A DNA stretch of 64,000 nucleotides from Burkholderia savannae (GCF_001524445.2 NZ_CP013417.1:3472001-3536000); one strand, 5' to 3'; positions 43,435 to 52,414 are shown, counted from the stretch's first letter. Made by a program: numbers and translations. Notes: generated by a model not told the origin, from the sequence alone.

Positions 43435-44910
43435 TCACCCGAAGAGGCCGTGCAGGAACCAGCACTGCCTCGCCGCGCCGCTGCCGCGCTCCTGGTAGAC
43501 CCAGTAGCACGCGCCATCGTCGTCCTGCGCGATGCGATAGTCGCGCTCGACGAGCGGGCCGTCGAGCCAGCCGGCCTCGATCCGCTCGATCGACGACACG
43601 AACCTGAGCGGCGTGCGATAGAACGGCCGGTTCTCGCGCATCGCGAGCGGCAGCGGCTGGTCGAGCAGCCATGCGGGACGCGGAGCCGCGACGCCCGGCA
43701 CGGCCGGCCTGCCCGCCGGCGCGCCGAGCGGCAGCCAGCGGTTCGCCGCCTCGGGGCGATGATCGGCGACGGGCGCCGCGCGCAGCACGTTGTCCGCGCC
43801 GAGCCGCGCGCTCAGGAGCTCGACGAGCCGCGCGCGCGCCTCGCGGGTGCCGCCCGGCTCCGGAAACAGATCGTCGGCGGGCGGCGCGACCGATTCGACG
43901 CGCGTCGCCGCCAGGCGCACCGCGATCACCGCGGCGGGCAGCGCGACGCGCGCGAGCCGCTCGCCGAGGAGTCGCATGAAGTGCGTCTCGTCGCGCGCGG
44001 GCTCGGCGAACGCGAGTTCGAGCGACGTCGGCGGCACCGCCTGGCGGCCGCGCTCGTGCTCGAGCGCGAACGTCATCGCCGACAGCGACAACTGCCGCGC
44101 GGCGAGCCAGCCGCACAGCTGCACGACGAGCCGGCGCGCGACGAACAGCACGGCTTGCGCATATTCGACGCGCTCCGGCAATTCGAGCCGAGCGTCGAAC
44201 ACGGGCGGCACCGCCATCCAGGCGAGCGGCTCCGCGACGTCGCCGTACGCACGATCGAGCGCGGCGACGAGCGCGGGACCGCAGCGGCGCGTGAGCCCCG
44301 CGCGCGGCAAGCGGCGCAGGTCGGCGAGCGTGCGGCAGCCGAGGCCGTCGAACCAGCCGGCATACGGACGCGCGGCGGGCAGCAGCTCGCACGGCAGCGC
44401 GTCGAGCGCGCGCGCGAGCGATGCCGCCCGCACGATCCGCCGCCGCGTGCGCGGCCGGCCCGGCGCGCGCGCGAGCAGCCATGCGCCGCGTCCCGTCGGC
44501 GCGGCGGCAAGACGCGCCGCGTAGCCGAGCGTGGCGAGCGTCGCGCGCACTTGCCGGCACAGCGACGGCAGGCCGCCGAACAGCCGCAGGCTTGCGCCGA
44601 CGTCGACGACGAGCGTCGCTTCGTCGTCGAGCGCGACGCATGGCGAGAAGCGCAACAGCGCGAGCGCGACCGCGCGCAGCGCGTCGGCCTCGCGCGCCGG
44701 ATCGCGCTCCACGAGCCGCGTGCCGGGTGCGAGCGTCAGCACGCCGCCGCGCTTCATGCCGGCGCGCACGCCGCGCGAACGCGCGGCCGCATCGGCGATC
44801 AGCACGACGCCCTGCTCGAGCACCGCGCAGCCGTCGCCGCCGTCAGGCGACGACGGCGCGCACACGTCGAGCGGCAGGCGCGGCAGATGAATGCCGAGCA
44901 AGACGCGCAT
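43435..44910 (-). CDS. imuB: Y-family-like DNA polymerase subunit ImuB
   Basis: The 491-residue protein starts MRVLLGIHLPRLPLDV. It has the Y-family fold (LIADAAARSRGVRAGMKRG, LVVDVGASLRLFGG) but lacks the full set of catalytic acidic residues, as is typical for ImuB, which serves as a clamp-binding hub for DnaE2. The preferred start, 44910, has its first 68 bases within imuA, giving translational coupling. Longer in-frame starts (to 44973) would add Arg-rich non-family residues. Confidence 0.9.
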   Translation of the reverse strand: MRVLLGIHLPRLPLDVCAPSSPDGGDGCAVLEQGVVLIADAAARSRGVRAGMKRGGVLTLAPGTRLVERDPAREADALRAVALALLRFSPCVALDDEATLVVDVGASLRLFGGLPSLCRQVRATLATLGYAARLAAAPTGRGAWLLARAPGRPRTRRRIVRAASLARALDALPCELLPAARPYAGWFDGLGCRTLADLRRLPRAGLTRRCGPALVAALDRAYGDVAEPLAWMAVPPVFDARLELPERVEYAQAVLFVARRLVVQLCGWLAARQLSLSAMTFALEHERGRQAVPPTSLELAFAEPARDETHFMRLLGERLARVALPAAVIAVRLAATRVESVAPPADDLFPEPGGTREARARLVELLSARLGADNVLRAAPVADHRPEAANRWLPLGAPAGRPAVPGVAAPRPAWLLDQPLPLAMRENRPFYRTPLRFVSSIERIEAGWLDGPLVERDYRIAQDDDGACYWVYQERGSGAARQCWFLHGLFG

Positions 44911-45553
44911 AGCGGCCCTCCACGATGGGCGACGGCAATTCGAGCGAAAGCGGCTCGCCGTGCGCCGGCCCACGACGCTTGACGATCTCGACCGACACGC
45001 CGCCCGGCGACGGATGCAGCGCGACGCGCAGCATCGCGGGCGACGGCTGCCGCGCGGCGGCCAAGGGCCGAAACATCACGAACAGCGTATCGCCCGCACG
45101 GGCGGCGGCGAGATGCAGGCGGCGCAGCGCATCGGCGCGCGTGTTCTGCTGCCACAGCAGGAGCGCGCCGCAGCAGCCGGTCTTGAGCGCCTGCTCGGCC
45201 GCCCACAGCGCGTTCGCGCCGCTGTCCGCGCGCAACCACAGCAGCGCGTCGAGCGGCACGCCGAGACTGGCGAGCGCGCACGCGTGCGGCGGCTGCGGCG
45301 GCGCGACGAACGCAAGCGGCCGCCGCGCGCTGCCGGTCGCCGCGAGCGCGGGCGCAAGCACGCGCATCTCGCCGCAACCCGCGTGGGGCACGAGCAGTTC
45401 GACGAGCCCGCCGAGCGGCCAGCCGCCCCCCGGCAGCTCGGCCGACAACGCCGCATGGCCGGTATCGACCGTACGCGGGCCGCCGCGCGCGAGTTGGGAG
45501 CCTCGCCAAAGCGACGGATGCAGCGATTCGAGGGAAAGGGAGGAAGCGGACAT
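44843..45553 (-). CDS. imuA: Translesion synthesis-associated protein ImuA
   Basis: The 236-residue protein is the ImuA of the proteobacterial mutasome. LPGGGWPLGGLVELLVPHAGCGEMRVLAPAL and RPLAFVAPPQPPHACALASLG show the RecA-like core of the family. It is encoded first, overlaps imuB by 68 bases, and forms an SOS cassette with imuB and dnaE2. Its leader, only 14 bases upstream of the ATG, is interrupted by a group II intron. Confidence 0.88.
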   Translation of the reverse strand: MSASSLSLESLHPSLWRGSQLARGGPRTVDTGHAALSAELPGGGWPLGGLVELLVPHAGCGEMRVLAPALAATGSARRPLAFVAPPQPPHACALASLGVPLDALLWLRADSGANALWAAEQALKTGCCGALLLWQQNTRADALRRLHLAAARAGDTLFVMFRPLAAARQPSPAMLRVALHPSPGGVSVEIVKRRGPAHGEPLSLELPSPIVEGRYARLARHSSAAPAARRVRAVVA

Positions 45554-45608
45554 CGCATTGCCGATTAGTCGGGTAGCGACGACGCATTGCTGCGCCGCCG
45601 CCCCCTAA

Positions 45609-45642
45609 GAACCGTACGTGCGAGTTTCCCCGCATACGGCTC
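45609..45642 (-). ncRNA. Group II intron domain V
   Basis: A 34-nt domain V reads GAGCCGTATGCG then GGGAAACTCGCACGTACGGTTC. GAGCCGTA pairs with TACGGTTC and the GGGAAA-type tip is standard. Domain VI follows at about 45571-45605 as a GC-rich hairpin ending near CTACCCGAC. An intact domain V implies a potentially active ribozyme. Confidence 0.92.
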
Positions 45643-45728
45643 AAGCCTCTATAAGGCCAGTGGTTAAACTAACCCGGCGGCACAACGTACCGACCGGCGT
45701 GTGTACCTGCTTTATGGCAGCACGCGTA

Positions 45729-47270
45729 CTAGCTGCGGCCGCTCCCCTTGCGGTGTGCGCGGGAGACCCGACTTCGGATCGCAGCACGCTGCGCGAAGTA
45801 GGTGTACCACTCACGGTCGTAGGGGTTGGCGTCCGACTGGACTTTCGGATGCCGTTCGATGGTTACGCTTGCCGCCGACCGAAGCGTCCGAAGCAGGGGA
45901 TGTCCGCTATCGTCCACTTGGTCGGTGGCGGCGGCGAATACCCATCGTCGCAGGCCGATTTGGTGGAAGTACCGTCGTCGTACCCATTCCGGAGGTTTCT
46001 TGGGGTGGCGTCGCTTGGCCCATTGCCATATTGCGTACCAGATATGGCTGTCCACGTTCGAGAAGGTCTCCTGAGCAACAACGTGGCGGTGATACATGGC
46101 CCAGCCGGTTATCACAGGATTCAGGGCGTCGATCAGCAGATGCTGCGGCGCCGACCATAGCCGTCTAATGATGTCCCGAACCTTTTGCAGGAAGGACTGC
46201 ACGTTCTTCCGCGCCGGTTTGATAAGCAACTTCTTGCCGTATCGCCGGATGTTCTGGCCAAGGAAATCATAGCCTTCTGTCAGATGGGTGATTTTCGTCT
46301 TCTCCGGAGCGAGTTCCAGTCCCCGATCTGCAAGAAACGCGGTGACTGCCGGAGTAACTGTGTCTTGCAACACTTCCCGGCTCACTCCAGTGATGACGAA
46401 GTCATCGGCGTATCGCACAAGATTGACCTTGTGGGCTATGCGATGTGACGGGTATTTGAAGACGGACGATAGAACCTTGTCCAACCCGTTCAACGCAAAG
46501 TTGGCGAGCACCGGGCTGATGATGCCGCCCTGTGGCGTCCCTTCGGTTGTCCTCGCGAATACACCGTCCTTCAAGTAACCGGCCCTCAGCCATTTCGCCA
46601 ACACGGCCTTGTCCGTCGGCACGTGCTTTAGGAGCCACGTGTGGTCGATGTTGTCGAAGCAGCCGCGGATGTCCGCTTCGAGAATCCACTGCGCCGAAAC
46701 CCGTGCGCCCCGGTCTTTTGGGTTGCCGTGGTATCGGGCGTTCATGAAGCATTGTGCTATCGCGTCATGAGTAGATCGCTCTTTTCGGAATCCATAGGAT
46801 TGCCCGTCGGAGATCGTTTCGGATACGGGGTCGAGGGCGAGCAGGTGTAGGGCCTGCATCGCCCGATCTCGCATCGTGGGGATGCTCAGCGGACGCAGCT
46901 TGCCGTTACTTTTGGGTATATAGATTCGCTTCAGCGGCAGCGGTTGATAGCCGCTCCGTGTCAGAGAACCTATCGCCATGTATTTGGCATCCGGGGTCGA
47001 CCAAAGCACTTTGTCGACGCCCGGTGTACGTTTGCCTTGGTTTTCCGTCACTCGTTTAACGGCTAACGCTTTGCCGTAGAACGAGGTGGTCAGTAGCCGC
47101 TGCAGGGCCTTGACCCTGTTCCAGCGACCGGCCTGTGTCGCCTTCACGATACGTGCCTGCATTCTTTTGACCGTGGTGTGGGCCGTGTCCCAGTCGATGC
47201 TGTGCCACGACGTACCTTGGTCGGCCAGTGCACACGTTGACTGCTCGTTCATTTGCTTTCTCGCCTTCAA
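45729..47270 (-). CDS. ltrA: Group II intron reverse transcriptase/maturase
   Basis: This 513-residue protein has all fingers-palm blocks: IPKSNGKLRPLSIPTMRDRA, YGFRKERSTHDAI, ILEADIRGCFDNIDH, GTPQGGIISPVLANF, LVRYADDFVITG (YADD active site) and LAPEKTKITHLTEGYDFLGQ. The maturase X domain follows (LNPVITGWAMYHRHVV). The protein ends shortly after NPYDREWYTYFAQR. The CxxC/HxH residues of the HNH endonuclease domain found in many relatives are absent. It would help splicing and retrohoming, the latter without its own second-strand cleavage. Confidence 0.93.
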   Translation of the reverse strand: MKARKQMNEQSTCALADQGTSWHSIDWDTAHTTVKRMQARIVKATQAGRWNRVKALQRLLTTSFYGKALAVKRVTENQGKRTPGVDKVLWSTPDAKYMAIGSLTRSGYQPLPLKRIYIPKSNGKLRPLSIPTMRDRAMQALHLLALDPVSETISDGQSYGFRKERSTHDAIAQCFMNARYHGNPKDRGARVSAQWILEADIRGCFDNIDHTWLLKHVPTDKAVLAKWLRAGYLKDGVFARTTEGTPQGGIISPVLANFALNGLDKVLSSVFKYPSHRIAHKVNLVRYADDFVITGVSREVLQDTVTPAVTAFLADRGLELAPEKTKITHLTEGYDFLGQNIRRYGKKLLIKPARKNVQSFLQKVRDIIRRLWSAPQHLLIDALNPVITGWAMYHRHVVAQETFSNVDSHIWYAIWQWAKRRHPKKPPEWVRRRYFHQIGLRRWVFAAATDQVDDSGHPLLRTLRSAASVTIERHPKVQSDANPYDREWYTYFAQRAAIRSRVSRAHRKGSGRS

Positions 47271-47855
47271 AGATTACGCAAGTTATCTCGTGATGAGAGA
47301 CCAGTTGGAAGTCTGCCCACTTTCGTGTCGAGCGATGTTTCAGCCCGTATCCCGGCCATTACGGTCAGGCGTTCGCTTTCTCCAACCTCCTTTACCCACT
47401 CCGCCACCAGCTTTCCTTGCGGTTGGCCTGCCCGGTACGGGCGACGGGATGGGCTTACCCTGTTCCGCTATCGCAACGAGATGACGAAGGTTTCCTCTTT
47501 ACGCCGGCGATGCCATGTTCTGCGTGCACCCACTACAGACTGAATGCACCCGATCGCTTAGCTTTTGCCCTCAGCCTGACAGCACCTTTGGCTGGACTGT
47601 GCTCACGACGCTTGCGAGAATTCACTTCCGTTAACCATGCCATCCAAGCCCTTACGGCTCCCGCATCGGTGCTTGCAGGTGTCACCTTCACCTCGCGGCT
47701 CGGGCTAGGCCTCGCGGCCCCGGTTGTTGTCCCCGATGCTCCGCACCCCGCCGTTACCAGCGACGCACGATCGAGTGGGCTACTGCTGGCAGAACAGCAG
47801 GTCTTGTCCGGTTGCTATTGGCAAGACAGTTGTGATAGCGACTTTCAGGTCGCAC

Positions 47856-47877
47856 CTGTATGTTTGTACAGTATATG
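47856..47877 (-). promoter_or_regulatory. LexA box and -10 element of the imuA operon
   Basis: CTGTATGTTTGTACAG (47856-47871) is a perfect CTGT-N8-ACAG LexA site. On the minus strand TATACT (complement of 47872-47877) abuts it as the -10 hexamer. The box ends at the intron boundary. With the intron removed, it would stand about 15-20 bases before the imuA ATG. LexA control of imuAB-dnaE2 is established in many proteobacteria. Confidence 0.85.
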
Positions 47878-48428
47878 GCAACGCATCCGCGACGCACAGC
47901 AACCGATGCGAAACCGGCCATTCGGCAGAGGAGTGAACGGAAAATCGATTCGGAACCCGCCGCGTACCGCGCGCAATGCGCTCTCGGCCGCGCCGGCCCG
48001 ACCGCCGCAGGTTCGTCGCCGGCAGCCGCCCGAGACCGCTCGCGCCGGCCGGCCGCGGCGTCCGCCCGAGCAAAGCGGCGACAGTGACCGCAGTGGCCGC
48101 GGCGCGCACGAAGCCGCCACCGCCGCGCGTGCCGGAACGAAGCCGCCGCGCGTGAAGCCCGAACGAACGGCTCGCCCTCGTCGCAAGCCGCGGGCCGCGC
48201 GCCACGAACCACAACCCACGAACCACGAGCCGCAAACCGCAAGCCACACCCATTCGTCGACCGCCCGGAACGCCGTGCGCGACGGCCGCCACGCCGCGCA
48301 ACCATCGATCGCGCAACCGTCGCGCAACCCGCACAACCCGCACGACAACCACGACACAGCCGCTCCGCTGCCCGCCGCCGGAACCGCGGCCGAAGCGTCG
48401 GCCCCGCCCCACCGCCGCCGGCAGCCCG
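47878..48428. other. Intergenic region upstream of the imu promoter
   Basis: No gene is seen. The reading frames are Arg/Ala/Pro low complexity. It contains the heptamer array at 48202-48250 and separates the imu operon from the stop of the ABC ATPase gene. Confidence 0.55.
48202..48250 (+). repeat. Heptamer array, 7 degenerate copies (CCACGAA type)
   Basis: Seven 7-bp units in a row: CCACGAA, CCACAAC, CCACGAA, CCACGAG, CCGCAAA, CCGCAAG, CCACACC. This is a diverged relic of a slippage array, with the same period as arrays at 3765, 7555 and 7672. Confidence 0.75.
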
Positions 48429-49223
48429 TCAGCCGAGCAGCAACGCGTCGTCGTCGAGCTTCTCGTGCCGCGTCTTCTCGAACAGTTGCAGCAGGTCCGG
48501 CACGTCGAGCCCGCGGCGCTCATCGCCGGACACGTCGAGCACCACCTGCCCCTGATGCAGCATCACCGTGCGCTCGCCGTAATCGAGCGCCTGCCGCATG
48601 CTGTGCGTGACCATCATCGTCGTCAGCTTGCTCTCGGCGACGATCCGCGCGGTCAGCTCGAGCACGAACGCGGCCGTCTTCGGATCGAGCGCGGCCGTGT
48701 GCTCGTCGAGCAGCAGAATCCGCGACGGCCGCAGCGACGCCATCAGGAGGCTCACCGCCTGCCGCTGCCCGCCCGACAGCAGGCCGATGCGATCGGTGAG
48801 CCGGTTCTCGAGCCCGAGATTCAGTAGCCGCAGCTTGTCGCGAAACAGCTCGCGCGACGCGCGGTTCAGCGCCGATCGAAAACCGCGCCGCGCGCCGCGC
48901 GCCATCGCGAGCGACATGTTCTCCTCGATCGTCAGCGCCTCGCAGGTGCCCGCCATCGGGTCCTGGAACACGCGCGCGACGAGCGGCGCGCGAGCCCACG
49001 CGGGCTTGCGCGTGACGTCGACGCCGTCGATCGCGATGCGCCCCGAATCGACCGGCTGATCGCCGCTCACCGCGTTCAGGAACGTCGATTTCCCGGCGCC
49101 GTTCGAGCCGATCACGGCAACGAACTGGCCGTTCGGGATCTCGAGCGACAGCCCGCGCAGCGCGCGCGTCTCGATCGGCGTGCCGGGATTGAACGTGAGC
49201 TTCAGGTCTTGTGCGGACAGCAT
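48429..49223 (-). CDS. ABC transporter ATP-binding protein (import)
   Basis: The 264-residue ATPase has Walker A GSNGAGKST, signature LLSGGQRQAVSLL, Walker B ILLLDEHTAALD and switch His in MMVTHSMRQAL. Third gene of a permease-binding-protein set on the minus strand; its start immediately follows the permease stop. LIV-type/branched-chain-like importers of this arrangement include the TrpXYZ-type family. Confidence 0.9.
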   Translation of the reverse strand: MLSAQDLKLTFNPGTPIETRALRGLSLEIPNGQFVAVIGSNGAGKSTFLNAVSGDQPVDSGRIAIDGVDVTRKPAWARAPLVARVFQDPMAGTCEALTIEENMSLAMARGARRGFRSALNRASRELFRDKLRLLNLGLENRLTDRIGLLSGGQRQAVSLLMASLRPSRILLLDEHTAALDPKTAAFVLELTARIVAESKLTTMMVTHSMRQALDYGERTVMLHQGQVVLDVSGDERRGLDVPDLLQLFEKTRHEKLDDDALLLG

Positions 49224-50120
49224 TTACGCGCCTCCCGTCTTGCGTGCGAACAGCTTCCTGCGCGTCGCGGGCAGCACGAGCGCGGCCGTCACGAGCACGG
49301 CCGTCACGAGGTTCAGATCCTGCGCCTTCAGGCCGATGAACTCGCTGTTCAGCGCGAGCGCGATGAAGAAGCGATAGAGGATCGCGCCGAGCACGACGGC
49401 GAGCGTCGTGAGGAAGAGCCGCCGCGCGGGCAGCAGCGTCTCGCCGATGATCACGGCGGCGAGACCGATCACGATCGTGCCGATCCCCATCGAGATGTCC
49501 GAGCCGCCCTGCGTCTGCGCGAAAAGCGCGCCCGCGAGCGCGACGAGCGCGTTCGACAGCGCCATGCCGGCGAGCGTCGCGCGGCCGGTGGCGACGCCCT
49601 GCGCGCGCGCCATCCGCGGATTCGCGCCCGTCGCGCGCATCGCGAGGCCGAGTTGCGACGAGAAGAACCAGTCGAGCCCGAGCTTCGCGATCACGACGAC
49701 GACGGCGAGCAGCGCCGGGCGCAGCACGTAATCGGGCACCCAGTCGGGCTGCAGCACCGTGAAGAGCGTGGGCTCGGTGATGAGCGGCACGTTCGGCCGG
49801 CCCATGATCCGCAGGTTCACCGAATAGAGCGCGATCATCATCAGGATGCTCGCGAGCAGATCCATGATCTTCAGCCGCACGTTGAGCCAGCCGGTGACGA
49901 AGCCCGCGCACGCGCCCGCGGCGATCGCGGCGAGCGTCGACGCGAAAGGATCGTGGCCCGCGGCGATCAGCGTCGCGGCGACGGCGCCGCCGAGCGGAAA
50001 GCTGCCGTCGACGGTCAGATCGGGAAAGTTGAGGATGCGAAACGAGATCAGCACCCCGAGGGCGACGAGGCTGAAGATGAGGCCGATCTCCAGTGCGCCG
50101 AGAAGAGAGAAAAGGGACAT
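49224..50120 (-). CDS. ABC transporter permease (branched-chain/DUF534-associated type)
   Basis: The 298-residue permease has about eight helices and the segments VALGVLISFRILNFPDLTVD, GSFPLGGAVAATLI, GFVTGWLNVRLKIMDLLASI and RATGANPRMARAQG, the last being the coupling loop of the BPD_transp_2 family. It is one base from the ATPase gene. Confidence 0.9.
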   Translation of the reverse strand: MSLFSLLGALEIGLIFSLVALGVLISFRILNFPDLTVDGSFPLGGAVAATLIAAGHDPFASTLAAIAAGACAGFVTGWLNVRLKIMDLLASILMMIALYSVNLRIMGRPNVPLITEPTLFTVLQPDWVPDYVLRPALLAVVVVIAKLGLDWFFSSQLGLAMRATGANPRMARAQGVATGRATLAGMALSNALVALAGALFAQTQGGSDISMGIGTIVIGLAAVIIGETLLPARRLFLTTLAVVLGAILYRFFIALALNSEFIGLKAQDLNLVTAVLVTAALVLPATRRKLFARKTGGA

Positions 50121-50364
50121 GGTTGGGGAAATCCTGTTGCAGCGTGCTGCGCGTGGCGGAACGGGGCGCGGCGAACGGCGTCGCGCGGCAAGCGCGGCGG
50201 CCGCGCCCGGACCGGCTCGGACTGGCCCGGACTGGCCCGGACCGCCCGCCGCGCGCGTTGCGCGCTTCGTCGCGGCCCGCCGACGCGCGTCGCAGCCCGT
50301 CGGGACCGCCCGCGCGCGCCGACCGAGCCGCGTCGTCCGTCTTCCGACGGCTCGCGCGCCCGCG

Positions 50365-51336
50365 TTACTTGATGACCGTCTGCGCCTCTTTGACGAGATC
50401 GGGCGCGAGCGTCACGCCCTGCTTCGCGGCCGCATCGGTGTTCACGAACAGCTCGAGGTTGCTGCTCGTCTCCGATGCGATCGCGCCCGGCTTCTCGCCC
50501 TTCAGGATGCGCGCGACGACCTTGCCCGTCTGCCGGCCGAGGTCGCCGTAGTTGATGCCGAGCGCCGCGATGCCGCCGCGCTTCACGCTGTCGGTGTCGC
50601 CCGCGACGAGCGGAATCTTCGCCTCGTTCGCGACCTTCACGAGCGATTCGTACGCGGACACGACGTTGTTGTCGGTGTTCGTGTAGATCACGTCGACCTT
50701 GCCGATCAGGCTCTTCGCGGCCGGGCCGATGTCGACGGTGCGCGGCGCGGCCGCTTCCTTGAGCGTCATCCCCTGCTTCGCGAGGATCTCCTTGAGCGCC
50801 GTCACGACGACGACCGAGTTCGCCTCGCCCGGGTTGTAGACCATGCCGACCGTCTTCGCCTTCGGCACGACGCGCTTGATGAGCGCGACCTGCCGGTCGA
50901 GCGGCAGCTTGTCGGACACGCCCGTCACGTTGGTGCCCGTCGGCCCCCAGCCCTTGACGAGCTGCGCGGCGACGGGATCGGTCACGCCCGAATAGACGAC
51001 GGGCACGCTCTTCGTCGACGCGACGACGGCCTGCGCGGCGGGCGTCGCGATCGCGACGATCACGTCGGGCTTGTCGCCGATGAACTTGCGCGCGATCTGC
51101 GCGGCGGTGCCCGTGTTGCCCTGCGCGCTCTGGTATTCCCACTTGAGCTTGTCGTCGCCGTAGCCCTCGGCCTTCAGCTCGGCGCGCACGCCGTCGCGGA
51201 TCGCGTCGAGCGCCGGATGATCGACGATCGACAGCACCTTGACGGTCTGCGCGTGCGCGGCGCCCGCGCCGAGCATCGCGAACGCCGCGACGCCCGCCGC
51301 GATCGAATGAGCGGCAACGATCTTGAATCGTTTCAT
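50365..51336 (-). CDS. ABC transporter substrate-binding protein
   Basis: The 323-residue protein has a signal peptide MKRFKIVAAHSIAAGVAAFA ending AHA before QTVKVLSIVDHP. The mature part fits the ABC_sub_bind (DUF534, TrpX-like) family: VAQIARKFIGDKPDVIVAI, GVSDKLPLDRQVALIKRVVP, VIYTNTDNNVVSAYE and GDTDSVKRGGIAALGINY. Related proteins bind tryptophan, tyrosine or other small molecules; the ligand is not readable here. ATG 51336 is preferred to an upstream ATG at 51432, which would hide the signal peptide. The gap to the permease (50121-50364) is low-complexity GC-rich. Confidence 0.87.
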   Translation of the reverse strand: MKRFKIVAAHSIAAGVAAFAMLGAGAAHAQTVKVLSIVDHPALDAIRDGVRAELKAEGYGDDKLKWEYQSAQGNTGTAAQIARKFIGDKPDVIVAIATPAAQAVVASTKSVPVVYSGVTDPVAAQLVKGWGPTGTNVTGVSDKLPLDRQVALIKRVVPKAKTVGMVYNPGEANSVVVVTALKEILAKQGMTLKEAAAPRTVDIGPAAKSLIGKVDVIYTNTDNNVVSAYESLVKVANEAKIPLVAGDTDSVKRGGIAALGINYGDLGRQTGKVVARILKGEKPGAIASETSSNLELFVNTDAAAKQGVTLAPDLVKEAQTVIK

Positions 51337-51540
51337 GAGTCTGTCTCCCCCGGTTCTGAATGGTAGGCGGGCCGCGCTCCCCGGAACGTGCGCGGCCCGC
51401 GCCGCCGCGCCGAAAAACGGGCGCGGCGACAAGCGTCCGAGGATACCATTTCCGCAGACTATTCAATATTTCGGGACAGTACCGACGAGCCCGAGCCGGC
51501 GGCCCGCGCACCGCTTCGCCCAAAGAGCCTTCGCCAAAGC

Positions 51541-51568
51541 AAAAGGCCCGCGCGATGCGCGGGCCTTC
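51541..51568 (-). terminator. Terminator downstream of the metQ-like gene
   Basis: AAGGCCCGCGC and GCGCGGGCCTT form an 11-bp stem with a 3-base loop (about 51542-51566). On the minus strand it is followed by TTTTGCTTT. It lies about 30 bases after the stop of the gene at 51596-52414. Confidence 0.88.
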
Positions 51569-51595
51569 CGGCGATTCGAGGCTATCGGGCGGCGC

Positions 51596-52414
51596 TCAGA
51601 ACGACGCGACCATCGAGCCCTTGAACTGCTTCGCGATGAACTCCTTCACTTCCGGCGACTGATACGCCTTCACGAGCTTCTTCACCCACGGCTGATCCTT
51701 GTCCTTCGCGCGCACGGCGATCAGGTTCGCGTACGGGCTCGTCAGCGATTCGAGCGCGATCGCGTCCTTGGTCGGCTGCAGGTTCCCCGCGAGCGCGTAG
51801 TTCGTGTTGATCACCGCCGCATCGACGTCGGACAGCACGCGCGGCAGTTGCGCGGCGTCGAGCTCGGTCAGCTTCAGCTTCTTCGGGTTCTCGGCGACGT
51901 CGAGCACGGTCGCGTTGTTGCCGCCCGTGCCCGCGCCCGCCTTCAGCTTGATCACGCCTTGCGTCTGCAACAGCAGCAGCGCGCGGTTCTCGTTCGACGG
52001 ATCGTTCGGCAGCGCGACCTTCGCGCCCGCCGGCAGATCCTTCAGCGATTTGAACTTCTTCGAATAGACGCCGATCGGCGAGATGTACGTGAGGCCCGCG
52101 CTCACGATCTTGTAGCCGCGCTGCTTCACCTGACTGTCGAGGTACGGCTGGTGCTGGAAGCTGTTCGCGTCGAGATCGCCCGCGTCGAGCGCCGCGTTCG
52201 GCTGCACGTAGTCGTTGAACTCGATCACCTTCACGTCGAGGCCCTGCTTCTCCTTCGCGACCTTCTGGACGACCTGCCAGACCTGCGCGTCGGGGCCCGC
52301 GACCGTGCCGACCTTGACCACCTTGCTCTGCGCCTGCGCGCCGACGGAAACGGAAAGGGCGGCCGCGCCGGCCGCGACGGCGGAAACAACTTTCAGGAGA
52401 GTGCGACGCTTCAT
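51596..52414 (-). CDS. MetQ/NlpA-family substrate-binding protein
   Basis: The 272-residue protein matches the D-methionine-binding family: VKVGTVAGPDAQVWQVVQKV, EFNDYVQPNAALDAGDLDAN and SFQHQPYLDSQVKQRG. The rest includes PNDPSNENRALLLLQ and AVINTNYALAGNL. The signal region ends SVGAQAQSK, with no lipobox cysteine, so it is predicted to be a soluble periplasmic protein rather than the usual lipoprotein. No metN or metI gene lies beside it. Confidence 0.88.
   Translation of the reverse strand: MKRRTLLKVVSAVAAGAAALSVSVGAQAQSKVVKVGTVAGPDAQVWQVVQKVAKEKQGLDVKVIEFNDYVQPNAALDAGDLDANSFQHQPYLDSQVKQRGYKIVSAGLTYISPIGVYSKKFKSLKDLPAGAKVALPNDPSNENRALLLLQTQGVIKLKAGAGTGGNNATVLDVAENPKKLKLTELDAAQLPRVLSDVDAAVINTNYALAGNLQPTKDAIALESLTSPYANLIAVRAKDKDQPWVKKLVKAYQSPEVKEFIAKQFKGSMVASF

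Larger units (their letters stand above)
45568..47855 (-). mobile_element. Group II intron inserted in the imuA leader
   Basis: The 5' end on the minus strand is GTGCG at 47855-47851 (consensus GUGYG), directly after the LexA half-site ACAG. The 3' end is near 45568, after CTACCCGAC, uncertain by about four bases (AC or AT of the AY rule). The element is about 2.29 kb, in the same orientation as imuA. The 5' RNA domains occupy 47271-47855, the intron-encoded reverse transcriptase 45729-47270, and domains V-VI 45568-45642. Confidence 0.9.

Noticed and set aside
40232..44641. 1469-codon open frame spanning dnaE2 and beyond
   Set aside because: The DnaE2 family start is at 43429. The upstream extension is antisense-like Arg/Ala sequence over imuB in another frame.
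48202..48250. CRISPR-like short repeats
   Set aside because: The units are contiguous 7-mers without spacers, so this is a tandem repeat. No CRISPR array or cas gene was seen in the window.
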